From Kutzneria sp. CA-103260 (lineage in GTDB: Bacteria; Actinomycetota; Actinomycetes; Mycobacteriales; Pseudonocardiaceae), in the NCBI RefSeq assembly GCF_018263855.1, contig NZ_CP073318.1:7316001-7380000 (forward strand): 64,000 bases of DNA, read 5' to 3'. A model generated the notes under the pieces. It saw only the letters and a program-made list of their open reading frames with translations, ran no database searches and was not told the DNA's origin. The translations under genes and the position numbers were made by a program. Below are positions 33,172 through 41,538 of the stretch, piece after piece. Position 1 is the stretch's first letter, and the number at the start of each line of letters is the position of its first letter.

Positions 33172-33787
33172 TGAGAACCACTCCTCTCTGTGAAAAATTC
33201 AACGGTCAACCACAAATGTTCATCCCGAATATCCGCGGGGCCGGATACACGCGAACGAACAATCAACGTCCACCCAGAATGAGTCCATCAAAACTCAAGG
33301 CGCCCTACCGGGTACACCCTCTCGTCCGACAACACCGCAGATCGGCTGTCGACCCGGCCATCCCATCTCTTGCGAATGCAAGGCGACACGATGCCGATGG
33401 GGAATGCGAAGCGGTCAAGACAAGGGCGTGTCACACCTTTCGTTTGACCACTGAGCGAACGGGTTCGACTGTAACGAGGAAGAGCACGGCCAGAGAGAGG
33501 CCAACTGGCTGGCCCCTGGGCGTGGGCCACCACCACCCGACGCCGGCCCGACCGGACGTGAACCGATCCCACGCGCCGCTGACATCGATTGCGCAGGCTG
33601 GCAACCATGCGACCACGACAACAGACTCGACCGCCGCGGTGCGTGACCACGGGTGCCGCAAACCCGTGTCGACACGACATGGACCGGCTTCGCAGGGCCA
33701 AGCGCCTGGCCTCTTGTTGATCTAGAAATCGCCGAAGACAATCCTTGGACATCTCGCGCAACAGTGACAGCAGAGGACTGAAGCACC
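33172..33787. other. Promoter region between precursor and winged-helix regulator
   Basis: No gene is supported; ORFs here overlap on both strands without domain or ribosome-binding site. The right part of the minus-strand leader (33172-33260) is AT-rich, with TTGACC (reverse of 33208-33213) as a possible promoter or operator element. GAGAGGAG is the precursor's ribosome-binding site. The region separates divergent transcription of the precursor and the regulator at 33788. Confidence 0.5.
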
Positions 33788-34168
33788 GTGAAATCGACCA
33801 ACGCCACCGAAGCGCACTGGGACTCGGAATGGCCGGACGAGGGCACGGTCGCGGTCCCGGCGACATACCTGGTGAATTGGGCCGAAGTCGCCGAGGTGAT
33901 CGGAATCGTCGCTCTCAGGTCGGCGCTGGCCGTTCTGGTGGCGCTGGGTCACGGGCCGGTGCGCTACAGCGAGTTGTCACGCACGCTGCACATGGACAAC
34001 AAGCAGCTGAGCAGGGTTCTCCGTCGCCTACGGGAAGCGCAGATCGTGGCCAGGGAGGTGAACGGGGTACGAAGGCCGATTCAGGTCCGATACCACCTGA
34101 CCCCGTCCGGGCAGAACCTCATGGCGATCCTCGCCGAACTGGAGTCCTGGCGCCTCCCCCGCGGGTGA
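33788..34168 (+). CDS. Winged-helix transcriptional regulator (HxlR/MarR-like)
   Basis: The gene encodes 126 aa with a GTG start. The central part is a winged helix: ALAVLVALGHGPVRYSELSR, MDNKQLSRVLRRLREAQIV and the wing VRRPIQVRYHLTPSGQNLM. It resembles HxlR regulators but lacks their usual CP motif near the N-terminus. It is divergent from the thiopeptide-type precursor, so it is the nearest candidate for its control. The start is uncertain; AGAGGA lies upstream. Confidence 0.75.
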   Translation: MKSTNATEAHWDSEWPDEGTVAVPATYLVNWAEVAEVIGIVALRSALAVLVALGHGPVRYSELSRTLHMDNKQLSRVLRRLREAQIVAREVNGVRRPIQVRYHLTPSGQNLMAILAELESWRLPRG

Positions 34169-35265
34169 CGGTCATGCCCACCGGCACAGCGGGGCGACGC
34201 CCACTGGCCGCGCGCCCGTCGCGACCGCACGGCGGCACACCCCGACGAACAGCAGGTCGACGCGAGCTCGCCCCGCCCCTCACCCCCGGCGCCACCTGGC
34301 CGGACACCGTGCGCCGGGGGCCAGCCGGATGGCCCCTTCCGTCGGCAAAAACCTGTCAGCAAACTGATCATCGCAAATACGCCGACAGTGATTTGTCAAC
34401 AAGGAGTCACGAGGTTGTTCGACCAGACTCGACCGGTCTCACGCGACGATCACACTCAGCACCGTGCGACGACAAAAAGCGGGGCACCCGACGCCGGGCG
34501 AAAGGAAATGAACCACATCCGCGCGGCGGTGGGCGCTCTTCTCCGCCGACTCCCACGGGTGGGTCCGGACCGCGACCGTCTCGCAATTCTCACACACGGC
34601 GTCGTCTCGGAAATCGTGGAGATCCCCCGGAAGGCCGCACACGCGGTCGCCCTGTCCGGAACCGACTCCCATCTCTTCTCGATCAGCACACGCGGTTCGG
34701 CCGCGGTTCACCCACACGACGGGAGCGCCACGGTCCGCGACGACGGCCGTCCGGCGGACATCGCCGACTCGAGCAAATCCAGCTCCTCGGCCCCATGACC
34801 GCCAGGCCGCCACGCATTCTCCGGCGTGTTTGCGACGAGCACCAGCCCGCGGCGACAGGCGTTCGCAACCCAATGCCTCACATTCTCCCAGTCAGGTTAG
34901 CGATCGATCCTCGCCAACAAAAGGGGCCAGACTCGAACGGCGGCCAAAAACCCATCGTTCGCGACAACTAAACAAAACCGACCGCGTCATCGGCCGAGAG
35001 TGGACAGAAAATCACCCCGCGGCCCCTTGCGATCACCGACGCGAGACGACAGTGTGAGATCACAATCACCATGAATGGCATTCGAATCCGGCGTGGCCGA
35101 CCACACAACTCCCCGATTCGGTTCGATTCGCCGCGCACGAGGCCGGCAGTGCGGGTGATTGGATCGCACGACGCGACTCGACAACGCATTTCACACCGTT
35201 TCACACCAAGCGACAACTGCCGATGGCAGGGCGGCCGTCGAAGCCGCCCACAGAGGAGCCCCACC
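34169..35265. other. Long sparsely coding interval
   Basis: Over 1 kb without a well-supported gene, with lower GC in places (34340-34400 and 34890-35060). Only one weak small ORF (34508-34798) is worth listing. The remaining ORFs are short, Arg/Thr-rich and overlap each other. No hairpin array, tRNA or mobile-element ends were found. Confidence 0.4.
34508..34798 (+). CDS. Possible small protein, 96 aa
   Basis: The ATG is preceded by GAAAGGAA. The predicted protein begins MNHIRAAVGALLRRLPRVG and has a mid-section DRLAILTHGVVSEIVEIPRK that could fold, followed by a Ser/Asp-rich tail. No family is recognised. A similarly long ORF lies on the opposite strand, and codon bias is weak. It may be a degenerate gene. 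Confidence 0.25.
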   Translation: MNHIRAAVGALLRRLPRVGPDRDRLAILTHGVVSEIVEIPRKAAHAVALSGTDSHLFSISTRGSAAVHPHDGSATVRDDGRPADIADSSKSSSSAP

Positions 35266-35796
35266 ATGAACTCAACGCATCCGGCACACCGCCGCAAGCT
35301 TCCCACCGCCACGTGGTCCGTGCTCGTCGCGGCACTCACCATGGGAAGCCTGGCTCTGGTGCCCGGCCAGGCATCGGCCGCGCCGCAGGCGCCGGAACCG
35401 CCCGCCGGGCCGGCGGCGGCCCGCTCCACCACCGTGGCCCTGACCAGCAACGTGGACTGCACGCTGGTGCGCACCGAGGCGCGACTGGACAGCGGCACGT
35501 GGACCACTGAGCCGCCGCTGGTCATCAACCCGCGGAGTCGCGGCGAATGGGGGTCGGAGTCGAACCAGTTCCTCCGGGGAACCGAGGGGACCGCCAGCTA
35601 CATCGCCGCGGGCTGCACGGATCCGACCCTCAACGCCAAGCCGATCAAGGTTCACTGGAAGAACCCGTACTTCGGCAAGAACGACTACGACGCGACCGGC
35701 ACCGATCCCCAGTTCCAGGTGTCGTGGCTCGCGTCGGGGAGCAACACCGATCGCGTGATCTTCACCCTCGACTACGCCAGCACCCGCACCAGTTAG
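35266..35796 (+). CDS. Secreted aegerolysin/ET79-like beta-sandwich protein
   Basis: The gene encodes 176 aa. A signal peptide (RRKLPTATWSVLVAALTMGS, cleavage near ASAAPQ) and a Pro/Ala linker precede a domain of about 125 residues. The features WGSESNQFLRGTEG and VHWKNPYFGKNDYDATG fit the aegerolysin-type pattern (SGTEG then WxxPWxxxN). Members bind membrane lipids or are insecticidal crystal-like proteins. Two Cys (VDCTL, AAGCTD) may pair. AGAGGAG precedes the ATG at 35266, deciding the start over 35071. It is followed by a convergent gene with a hairpin between. Family assignment is moderate. Confidence 0.7.
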   Translation: MNSTHPAHRRKLPTATWSVLVAALTMGSLALVPGQASAAPQAPEPPAGPAAARSTTVALTSNVDCTLVRTEARLDSGTWTTEPPLVINPRSRGEWGSESNQFLRGTEGTASYIAAGCTDPTLNAKPIKVHWKNPYFGKNDYDATGTDPQFQVSWLASGSNTDRVIFTLDYASTRTS

Positions 35797-35840
35797 TCGG
35801 TCGGACCCGGTAGCGCAGAGGTCGACCCCGCACTGCTTCC

Positions 35841-35886
35841 GCGGTGGCCTCGGGGATTCGCCGGGATCGAACCCCCAGGCCACCGC
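35841..35886. terminator. Bidirectional hairpin
   Basis: GCGGTGGCCT (35841-35850) pairs with AGGCCACCGC (35877-35886), with a further GGGG/CCCC pairing inside after one mismatch. It lies between the ends of the secreted-protein gene and the membrane-protein gene. Confidence 0.65.
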
Positions 35887-35905
35887 CGCGGTCAACCGGA
35901 TCCGG

Positions 35906-36343
35906 TCACGGGTCGACCGGACGCGTCGGTTCGGCGGCGGCGCGCCAGCGTTTCGCGCGGCTCGGCCGCGACCAGCGCGCGGTCAACCCGAACAACAGCA
36001 CCGTGTCGAGTGCGATCATCAGCACCGCCCAGACCGGATACGCGCCGATCCAGAAGACCTGCGAGATCGCGTGCAGGCCCACGATCACGATCGCGAGCAG
36101 GCGTGCCCACTCCGACAGCGTGAGCAGGCCGACTCCGACGGCGACCAGGACCGCACCGAAGACCAGCAGCACCAGTCCCCAGGTGATGACGGTGTCGACC
36201 AGGTAGAGCCGGTCCTCCACGACGACCACTCGGCCGCGCCGGCCCAGCGCCACGAGTCCTTCGACGACATTGACCGCGCCGGTCACGATGAGCAGCACAC
36301 TCGCGAACACGACCCAACCCGGTCCGATCTCCTCGGTGGTCAT
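35906..36343 (-). CDS. Four-helix membrane protein (DUF7144-like)
   Basis: The gene encodes 145 aa with four hydrophobic helices (WVVFASVLLIVTGAVNVVEG, TWGLVLLVFGAVLVAVGVGL, LLAIVIVGLHAISQVFW, VWAVLMIALDTVLLFGL) and a basic C-terminus. The pattern matches a widespread actinobacterial membrane family of unknown function. AGGAGGGG precedes ATG 36343, which is preferred over the GTG at 36349. No neighbour suggests a specific role. Confidence 0.75.
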   Translation of the reverse strand: MTTEEIGPGWVVFASVLLIVTGAVNVVEGLVALGRRGRVVVVEDRLYLVDTVITWGLVLLVFGAVLVAVGVGLLTLSEWARLLAIVIVGLHAISQVFWIGAYPVWAVLMIALDTVLLFGLTARWSRPSRAKRWRAAAEPTRPVDP

Positions 36344-36785
36344 CTCCACCCCTCCTTCCTTCCCGCCAGGCGCCCGTTTTCACGGAACGCGCCAGTCGTG
36401 CGGACACGGCCCCGCGGTCGTCCGGGCGCGGGCCGCGCCTGCCGCCGAAACGAACGTAGGACACGTAAACCGTTGCCATCTGGCGCATGCGCGCCAGCGA
36501 CACGGATTCCCCAGGCGCCGGGGATGCTCGCGAACCGTTGAACGTCAAGACGTTCGACGGTTTGTGCCCAAAATCCGAATCTGAGGGTTGTTCGCCATCA
36601 CCACAGCGATCGCCGAAGCCCGCCGCACGCCGCCAGCCCGCTAACGACGAGCACACCGCGCGCACAACCAGGCGAACGAGCGAGGCCGTCGTCATCACCC
36701 CGCCGAACGTGTTGGACCGATCGGAAGTCCTTGCCAGAGCAGGGTTTCGCGTGGTGCGCGATACCTCGCCCGAACCGGCCCAATT
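36344..36785. other. Intergenic region upstream of the first NB-ARC/LuxR regulator
   Basis: No gene is supported. TGGCGCATGCGCGCCA (36481-36496) is an inverted repeat with 6-bp arms. An AT-richer stretch with TATGTATCAT lies just before the regulator start and may be its -10 region. Arg-rich ORFs on both strands are shadows. Confidence 0.4.
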
Positions 36786-39134
36786 ATGGCAGTATGTATC
36801 ATTATGGCCCGATGCCAAGAAGGCGCGTCCCCGACGAACATCCCCGCGGATTTGGCCGGCTTCGTCGGTCGCCGACGCGAACTTGCCCAGGTCAAGCAGT
36901 TGTTGTCGGCGTCGCGACTGGTCACGCTCACCGGGGTCGGCGGAGTGGGCAAATCCCGGCTGGCCCTACGGGCGGCCGCCGGTGTGCGGCGTGCCTTCCC
37001 GGACGGAGTGTGGCTGGTCGAGTTGGCCGAGCTGCGCGACGCCGCGCTGTTGCCGCAGACGGTGGCGAGTGCCATCGGCTTGCGGGACCAATCGCCGCGC
37101 CCGCTCCGGGTCACCTTGGCCGACTGTCTGGCCGATCGGCGCCTTCTGCTGTTATTGGACAACTGCGATCACCTGCTGGCCGCGTGCGGGCAACTGGTGT
37201 ACGCGTTGCTCGGCGACTGCCCGAAACTACGCGTCCTGGCCACCAGCCGTGAACCGCTGGGCATCTCCGGCGAGGCCGTCTGGCCGGTGCCGCCGCTGTC
37301 CGTGCCGGACCTGACACAACCGCAGGAGAAGCGGGGAGAGCGCCGATACGAGGCCGTGGCGTTGTTCATCGATCGCGCCGCCGCGACGGTCCCGGAGTTC
37401 CGTCTCACCGAGGACAACTACCTCTCGGTGGCAGGTATCTGCCGCCAGCTCGACGGGATTCCGCTGGCGATAGAACTGGCCGCGGTGCGGCTGCGGGTGC
37501 TCTCGCCGCAGCAGATCCTGGACCGACTGGCCGACCGCTACTCGTTGCTGGCCGGCGCCACCTGGGACCGGGCGTCACGGCACCAGACGTTGCGCAGCTG
37601 CATCGAATGGAGCTTCGAGCTCTGCTCGTCGGACGAGCAGCTGCTGTGGGCCCGGCTGTCGATCTTCGCGGGCAGTTTCAAGCTGGAGGCGGTGGAAGCG
37701 GTCTGCGCCGGCGAGGGCCTGCGCACGGAGGACATGCTCGACCTGGTCACCGGACTGGTCGACAAGTCGGTCCTGGTGACCGACAAACACGGGTCGGACC
37801 TGCGCTACCGGCTGCTCGACACGCTCATGGAATTCGGGCTGACGAAGCTGCGCGACCGCGGCGAGGAGATTCGGCTGCGCCGGCGGCATCGCGACTACTA
37901 CGAGCAACTGCTGCTGCAGGCCGAACGGGAGTGGCTCAGCCCGCTGCAGGAGTACTGGCTCGCCCAGTTGGACCTGGTGCACGCCAATATCCGGTCCGCG
38001 CTGCGGTTCTGCCTCACCGAACCGGGTGAGGCGGAATCCGCGTTGCGGATGGCGGTGAGTCCCTGGCGCTTCTACTGGTGGTCCCCCGGCAGGTTCAGCG
38101 AGGGCCGGCGCTGGCTCGACCGGGCACTGGCCCAGGCGAGGGAACCGAGTGTGTATCGCGCCCGGGCACTGCTGCTGGACAGCCAGTTGGCCGTCGTTCA
38201 GGGTGACTTCGACATCGGCCGGTCGCTGCTGGTCGAGGGCAAGGCGCTCGCACAACAGCTGGGCGACGCCGACAGCCTGGGCCGGCTCGGCTACGCCACC
38301 GGCCATCTCGCGCTGTGGGGCGGCGACGTGCCGGCCGCGATCATGGCCTACGAAAAGGCGCTGGCGGCCGGGTCCCCGGACCTGAACCTGCGAGTCGACA
38401 TCCTTCAGTCGCTCCTGGTGGCCGTGGCCGTCGCCGGCGACGCGCGGCGCGCGCGGACCTGCCACCAGGAGGTCATGGCGATCACCGAGCCCAACGGGGA
38501 ACGCCGCCACCGGTCACACGCGCGGTGGGCGTTCGGACTGTCCGCATGGCAGCAGGGCGACCTGCGGCGGGCGACCGAACTGCAACACCAGAGCCTGCGG
38601 CTCAAGCGCGGGCTGAACGACGTCCAGGGCACGGCGTTCTGCCTGGAAGCACTGGCCTGCATCGCGTCCGCGGAGCATCGGGAGAGCAGGGCTGCGACGC
38701 TGCTCGGCGCCGCCGAGGCACTCTGGCAGTCGATGGGCACCTCGGCGGCGTCGTTGAAGCCCTTCTTCGACTACCACCTGGACTGTGAGCGGGACGCCCG
38801 TCGCGCGCTCGGCGGGAAGAAATATGAGGCCGCCTTCCGCGAGGGCGGCAGGCTCACGTTCGACGAGATGGTGGCCTGTGCCCTTGAGACGCAGCCAGTC
38901 GCGACCGCGGCGCCGTCCGCCGCCGGCGCGACACCGCTGACCCTGCGCGAGCGGCAGGTGGCCAAGCTCATCGCCCGGGGGGCGAGCAACGAGGACATCG
39001 CGGGCGCGCTCATCATCAGCCAGCGCACGGCCGAGGACCACGTCGAGCACATCCTGGCCAAACTCGGGTTCGCCTCGCGCATTCAGATCATTTCCTGGTA
39101 CCTCGAACACCAGGCGCCCGTCCTCCCGGACTAG
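36786..39134 (+). CDS. NB-ARC/LuxR-type transcriptional regulator, paralogue A
   Basis: The gene encodes 782 aa. It has an NTPase with Walker A TGVGGVGKSRLA and Walker B RLLLLLDNCDHLL, the RNBS-type segment LPLAIELAAVRLR-like (residues GIPLAIELAAVRLRVL), TPR-like helices and a C-terminal LuxR helix-turn-helix (LTLRERQVAKLIARGASNED ... RTAEDHVEHILAKLGF). This is the AfsR/SARP-like STAND architecture without a BTAD domain. It is a clear paralogue of 42784-45102. No ribosome-binding site is seen; ATG 36804 is an alternative start and the message may be leaderless. It is probably a switch for nearby secondary-metabolite genes. Confidence 0.87.
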   Translation: MAVCIIMARCQEGASPTNIPADLAGFVGRRRELAQVKQLLSASRLVTLTGVGGVGKSRLALRAAAGVRRAFPDGVWLVELAELRDAALLPQTVASAIGLRDQSPRPLRVTLADCLADRRLLLLLDNCDHLLAACGQLVYALLGDCPKLRVLATSREPLGISGEAVWPVPPLSVPDLTQPQEKRGERRYEAVALFIDRAAATVPEFRLTEDNYLSVAGICRQLDGIPLAIELAAVRLRVLSPQQILDRLADRYSLLAGATWDRASRHQTLRSCIEWSFELCSSDEQLLWARLSIFAGSFKLEAVEAVCAGEGLRTEDMLDLVTGLVDKSVLVTDKHGSDLRYRLLDTLMEFGLTKLRDRGEEIRLRRRHRDYYEQLLLQAEREWLSPLQEYWLAQLDLVHANIRSALRFCLTEPGEAESALRMAVSPWRFYWWSPGRFSEGRRWLDRALAQAREPSVYRARALLLDSQLAVVQGDFDIGRSLLVEGKALAQQLGDADSLGRLGYATGHLALWGGDVPAAIMAYEKALAAGSPDLNLRVDILQSLLVAVAVAGDARRARTCHQEVMAITEPNGERRHRSHARWAFGLSAWQQGDLRRATELQHQSLRLKRGLNDVQGTAFCLEALACIASAEHRESRAATLLGAAEALWQSMGTSAASLKPFFDYHLDCERDARRALGGKKYEAAFREGGRLTFDEMVACALETQPVATAAPSAAGATPLTLRERQVAKLIARGASNEDIAGALIISQRTAEDHVEHILAKLGFASRIQIISWYLEHQAPVLPD

Positions 39135-39699
39135 AGCCCGCGTCGAAGTCGGCCAGAGCCACTCGTTGACCGCGGCCATCGGAATGGTCACCTTGATCCC
39201 GCGGCCGCGCGGGTGGGCGCGATCGGCCTTCGAGGTGCAGGCCCTGGCCGCCAGCACACGCTCAGCGATGGGCCCCGGCGACTCGGCCGGCAGATCCCCT
39301 TTTTCCGTGCACCAGCGGCATGGTGACGCACGGCAGCGATCGTGGCGTCCACGCCGGCATCCCCCGTGACGGCTCCGGCCGGGCCTGGACCTTCTCCGAC
39401 CGATTGGCGCAGTGCGCGACGCCCGTGTCCGACGTCGGCCACCGCTCACCGGATCATCGGCAGTGTCGACCACTCACCGTAGTAGAACCCGCCCGTTCGG
39501 CGACAACAGGTAGTTCTCCCGTGTTGTCGCCCCGGTCATGTCGGGCACGCTCCACTCCGCGCGACGCTCACCAGACACGCCCAGTGACGCGATCAGGCGC
39601 ACACCGGGCGTTCACCGCGGCATCACTTCCACTAGGTGTCCACACCCGCGCGGCCCGACGGCTGCCGGGCATGGAATGACGGAAGGCATGGGCTGTCCG
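39135..39699. other. Intergenic region before the GAF-ANTAR gene
   Basis: No gene is supported. It contains the 15-bp motif AGGTAGTTCTCCCGT (39508-39522) that recurs downstream of the second paralogous regulator. ORFs on the minus strand here are antisense extensions. Confidence 0.45.
39508..39522 (+). promoter_or_regulatory. Shared 15-bp motif, copy 1
   Basis: AGGTAGTTCTCCCGT is identical to bases 45159-45173. Both copies lie a few hundred bases after one of the two paralogous LuxR regulators and before the next gene (GAF-ANTAR here, subtilase there). A binding site for one of those regulators is the simplest inference. Confidence 0.45.
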
Positions 39700-40434
39700 A
39701 TGAAGGACCCGAACACGATGACAGCGAGGGACGACGACCGCCTCGCTCGGGTGATGGCGGCCGTCCGGGCGCTCGCCCGGGCCGAGGGCAGGCCGGTCGC
39801 GGTCCGACACGTCTGCCAGGCGTGCGCGTCGATGGTGCGCGCCGGCGGGGTCGGGCTGTACCTGATCGGGGATCTGTGGGCGGGCGAGCCGATCTACGCC
39901 ACCGACGTGGTCAGTGAGCGGATCATGGACATGCAGGTCACGGTCGGCGAAGGACCGGGAGTCCAGGCCCTCGACGGGCTCAGTCCGGTCCTGGCGCCCG
40001 AGCTGACGGGAATTCCCAGCCAGCGCCGCTGGCCGCTGTTCGCCCCGGCCGCGGTCAAGGCCGGGGCGTCCGCGATGTTCGCGTTCCCGTTGGTCCAGCA
40101 CGCGATCCCTGTCGGCGTCCTGGAGGTCCACCGCGTGGTCGAGGGCGACCTGTCCGGCGACGAGATCACCGACGCGCTGTTGTTCGCCGAGGTGGCGGTG
40201 TCGTTGTTGGCCGACCTGGTCGAGCCCGACTCCGACGACGTCGAGGAGTTCGCGTGCAGCGTCGGCGCGCGCTGGGGAGAGATACACCGAGCCATCGGCG
40301 TGGTGTCGATACAGCTGGAATCCGGCCTGACCGAGGCGTTCCTCAGGCTGCGTGCCCGCGCCTTCGCCGCCGACCGGCCGCTGTCGGAGATCGCGGAAGA
40401 CGTGCTCACGCAGCGCATGCGGTTCACCCCGTGA
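39700..40434 (+). CDS. GAF and ANTAR domain protein (RNA-binding antiterminator type)
   Basis: The gene encodes about 244 aa. A GAF domain (residues about 20-165, ASMVRAGGVGLYLIGDLWAG, FPLVQHAIPVGVLEVHRV) is followed by a C-terminal three-helix ANTAR module (GARWGEIHRAIGVVSIQLES, RLRARAFAADRPLSEIAEDV). ANTAR proteins bind paired-hexaloop RNAs and prevent termination. The start is uncertain: ATGs at 39676, 39700 and 39718 are all in frame, with GGAAGG and GAAGGA nearby. It lies between the two paralogous regulators. Confidence 0.82.
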   Translation: MKDPNTMTARDDDRLARVMAAVRALARAEGRPVAVRHVCQACASMVRAGGVGLYLIGDLWAGEPIYATDVVSERIMDMQVTVGEGPGVQALDGLSPVLAPELTGIPSQRRWPLFAPAAVKAGASAMFAFPLVQHAIPVGVLEVHRVVEGDLSGDEITDALLFAEVAVSLLADLVEPDSDDVEEFACSVGARWGEIHRAIGVVSIQLESGLTEAFLRLRARAFAADRPLSEIAEDVLTQRMRFTP

Positions 40435-41538
40435 CGGTGGCGCCGGTGGCCGCCGGCGAGGCTGACCGAGCAGCGACAGGCTGAGCAGCGCGCGTTCAGT
40501 GAGCACGATCTATCCAAAGTGGACTACATCTACCCGTGGGCAGACCATGCCCGCACCCAGTTCGCCTTGCGCGACAACACATCCGTCCCAACATCACATC
40601 CGTCCCGACATCCGATCATGGAACATCCGGACAAGACCCACGTGCGACGACGACCGCCAAACGAGCATCGATCGCTTGCGCTGCGACGACTTCGAGGGTG
40701 TCACCGCTCGAACCGGCCAACGGCGGTCGAGAACATGAGGACTTATCAGAAACGGTGATCCACCTTGGCCAGTATGCGGCAAGGACCACTACACGCCTTG
40801 CCGATTCGGTTCTTTTCTGCTGCCGGTCCGCTAGCGTCGCACCGGTACCGAAAAGGAGGTGGCCTCACCAGATTGCGCGTCCACGTCGCGACCCCAGGAC
40901 CCAGGATCGCACATCGCGCGTGAATAGTGCATGGACATATGCACACATGGCCGACGATGGCGTACAAGGACAGGGAAACGCGAACCGATATCAGTGCGGA
41001 TATCAGTGTGCCCGGACCATAGCGGACAACACGGAGATGTCATGCCGAAGCGTCACAAGCTACTGGTTCTCATCATGACCGAAGCTCTCATGGCCGCGAT
41101 CGGCGCTATGCTCGAGACGGCCGCGCGAGTTATGGTTTCGACCAGCTCCGTCCAGGCCCACCCCACGAAATCCCCTTGCCACACGCCGATCGCCCGGTCC
41201 AGCTGGAAGTGCGTGAACGTCGCCCACGGCAACGAACCGCCGGCTTCCCGTAGGTAAATCACATCCGCTACACCGAACGAGTGTCGCCATCGCTGGGCCG
41301 CTCAGCGGAAAGCGATAAGCGGCTGAGCGGGTGATGCTGACCGCACGGCGACGGCGTGGAGTTGCATTTCCTCTCCGGCCAGGTCCATTCTGGCCTCAGC
41401 TGGTGACGACCACCACGTCGCACCGCAGGTCGATGAAACATCATGGTGGAGCCAGGAGTGCGAATCCGCTGCGGCAACCGTGAGACGCCGGTAATCGACT
41501 ACTCAAAGCATTTCATCCAGCCGAGGATCATCAGTGAC
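40435..41538. other. Sparsely coding interval with an orphan Shine-Dalgarno and an inverted repeat
   Basis: About 1.1 kb without a convincing gene. AAAAGGAGGT (40851-40860) is a very strong ribosome-binding sequence, but only ORFs of 16-22 codons follow it. CCGCTCAGC (41298-41306) and GCTGAGCGG (41322-41330) form a 9-bp stem. ACATCCGTCCC is repeated at about 40579 and 40596. A weak ORF at 41042-41257 is listed separately. Confidence 0.4.
41042..41257 (+). CDS. Possible small membrane or leader peptide, 71 aa
   Basis: CGGAG lies 5 nt before the ATG. The first 35 residues are hydrophobic after a basic start (MPKRHKLLVLIMTEALMAAI), like a signal or single-span segment; the rest is Ser/His/Pro-rich. 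No family is recognised. A comparable ORF exists on the other strand, so this may be noise. Confidence 0.2.
   Translation: MPKRHKLLVLIMTEALMAAIGAMLETAARVMVSTSSVQAHPTKSPCHTPIARSSWKCVNVAHGNEPPASRR

Noticed and set aside
32895..33174. Plus-strand ORFs over the RiPP precursor (Ala/Thr-rich and Arg/Ser-rich)
   Set aside because: They reflect the repeats of the precursor read from the other strand; no ribosome-binding site or domain.
34920..34950. tRNA-like T-loop string (reverse of GACTCGAAC) and a similar GTTCGATTC near 35121
   Set aside because: The flanking bases do not form T-stems or an acceptor stem, and no anticodon arm is found.
41053..41290. Minus-strand ORFs of 69-76 aa
   Set aside because: No ribosome-binding site or family; overlap with a plus-strand ORF of equal weakness.
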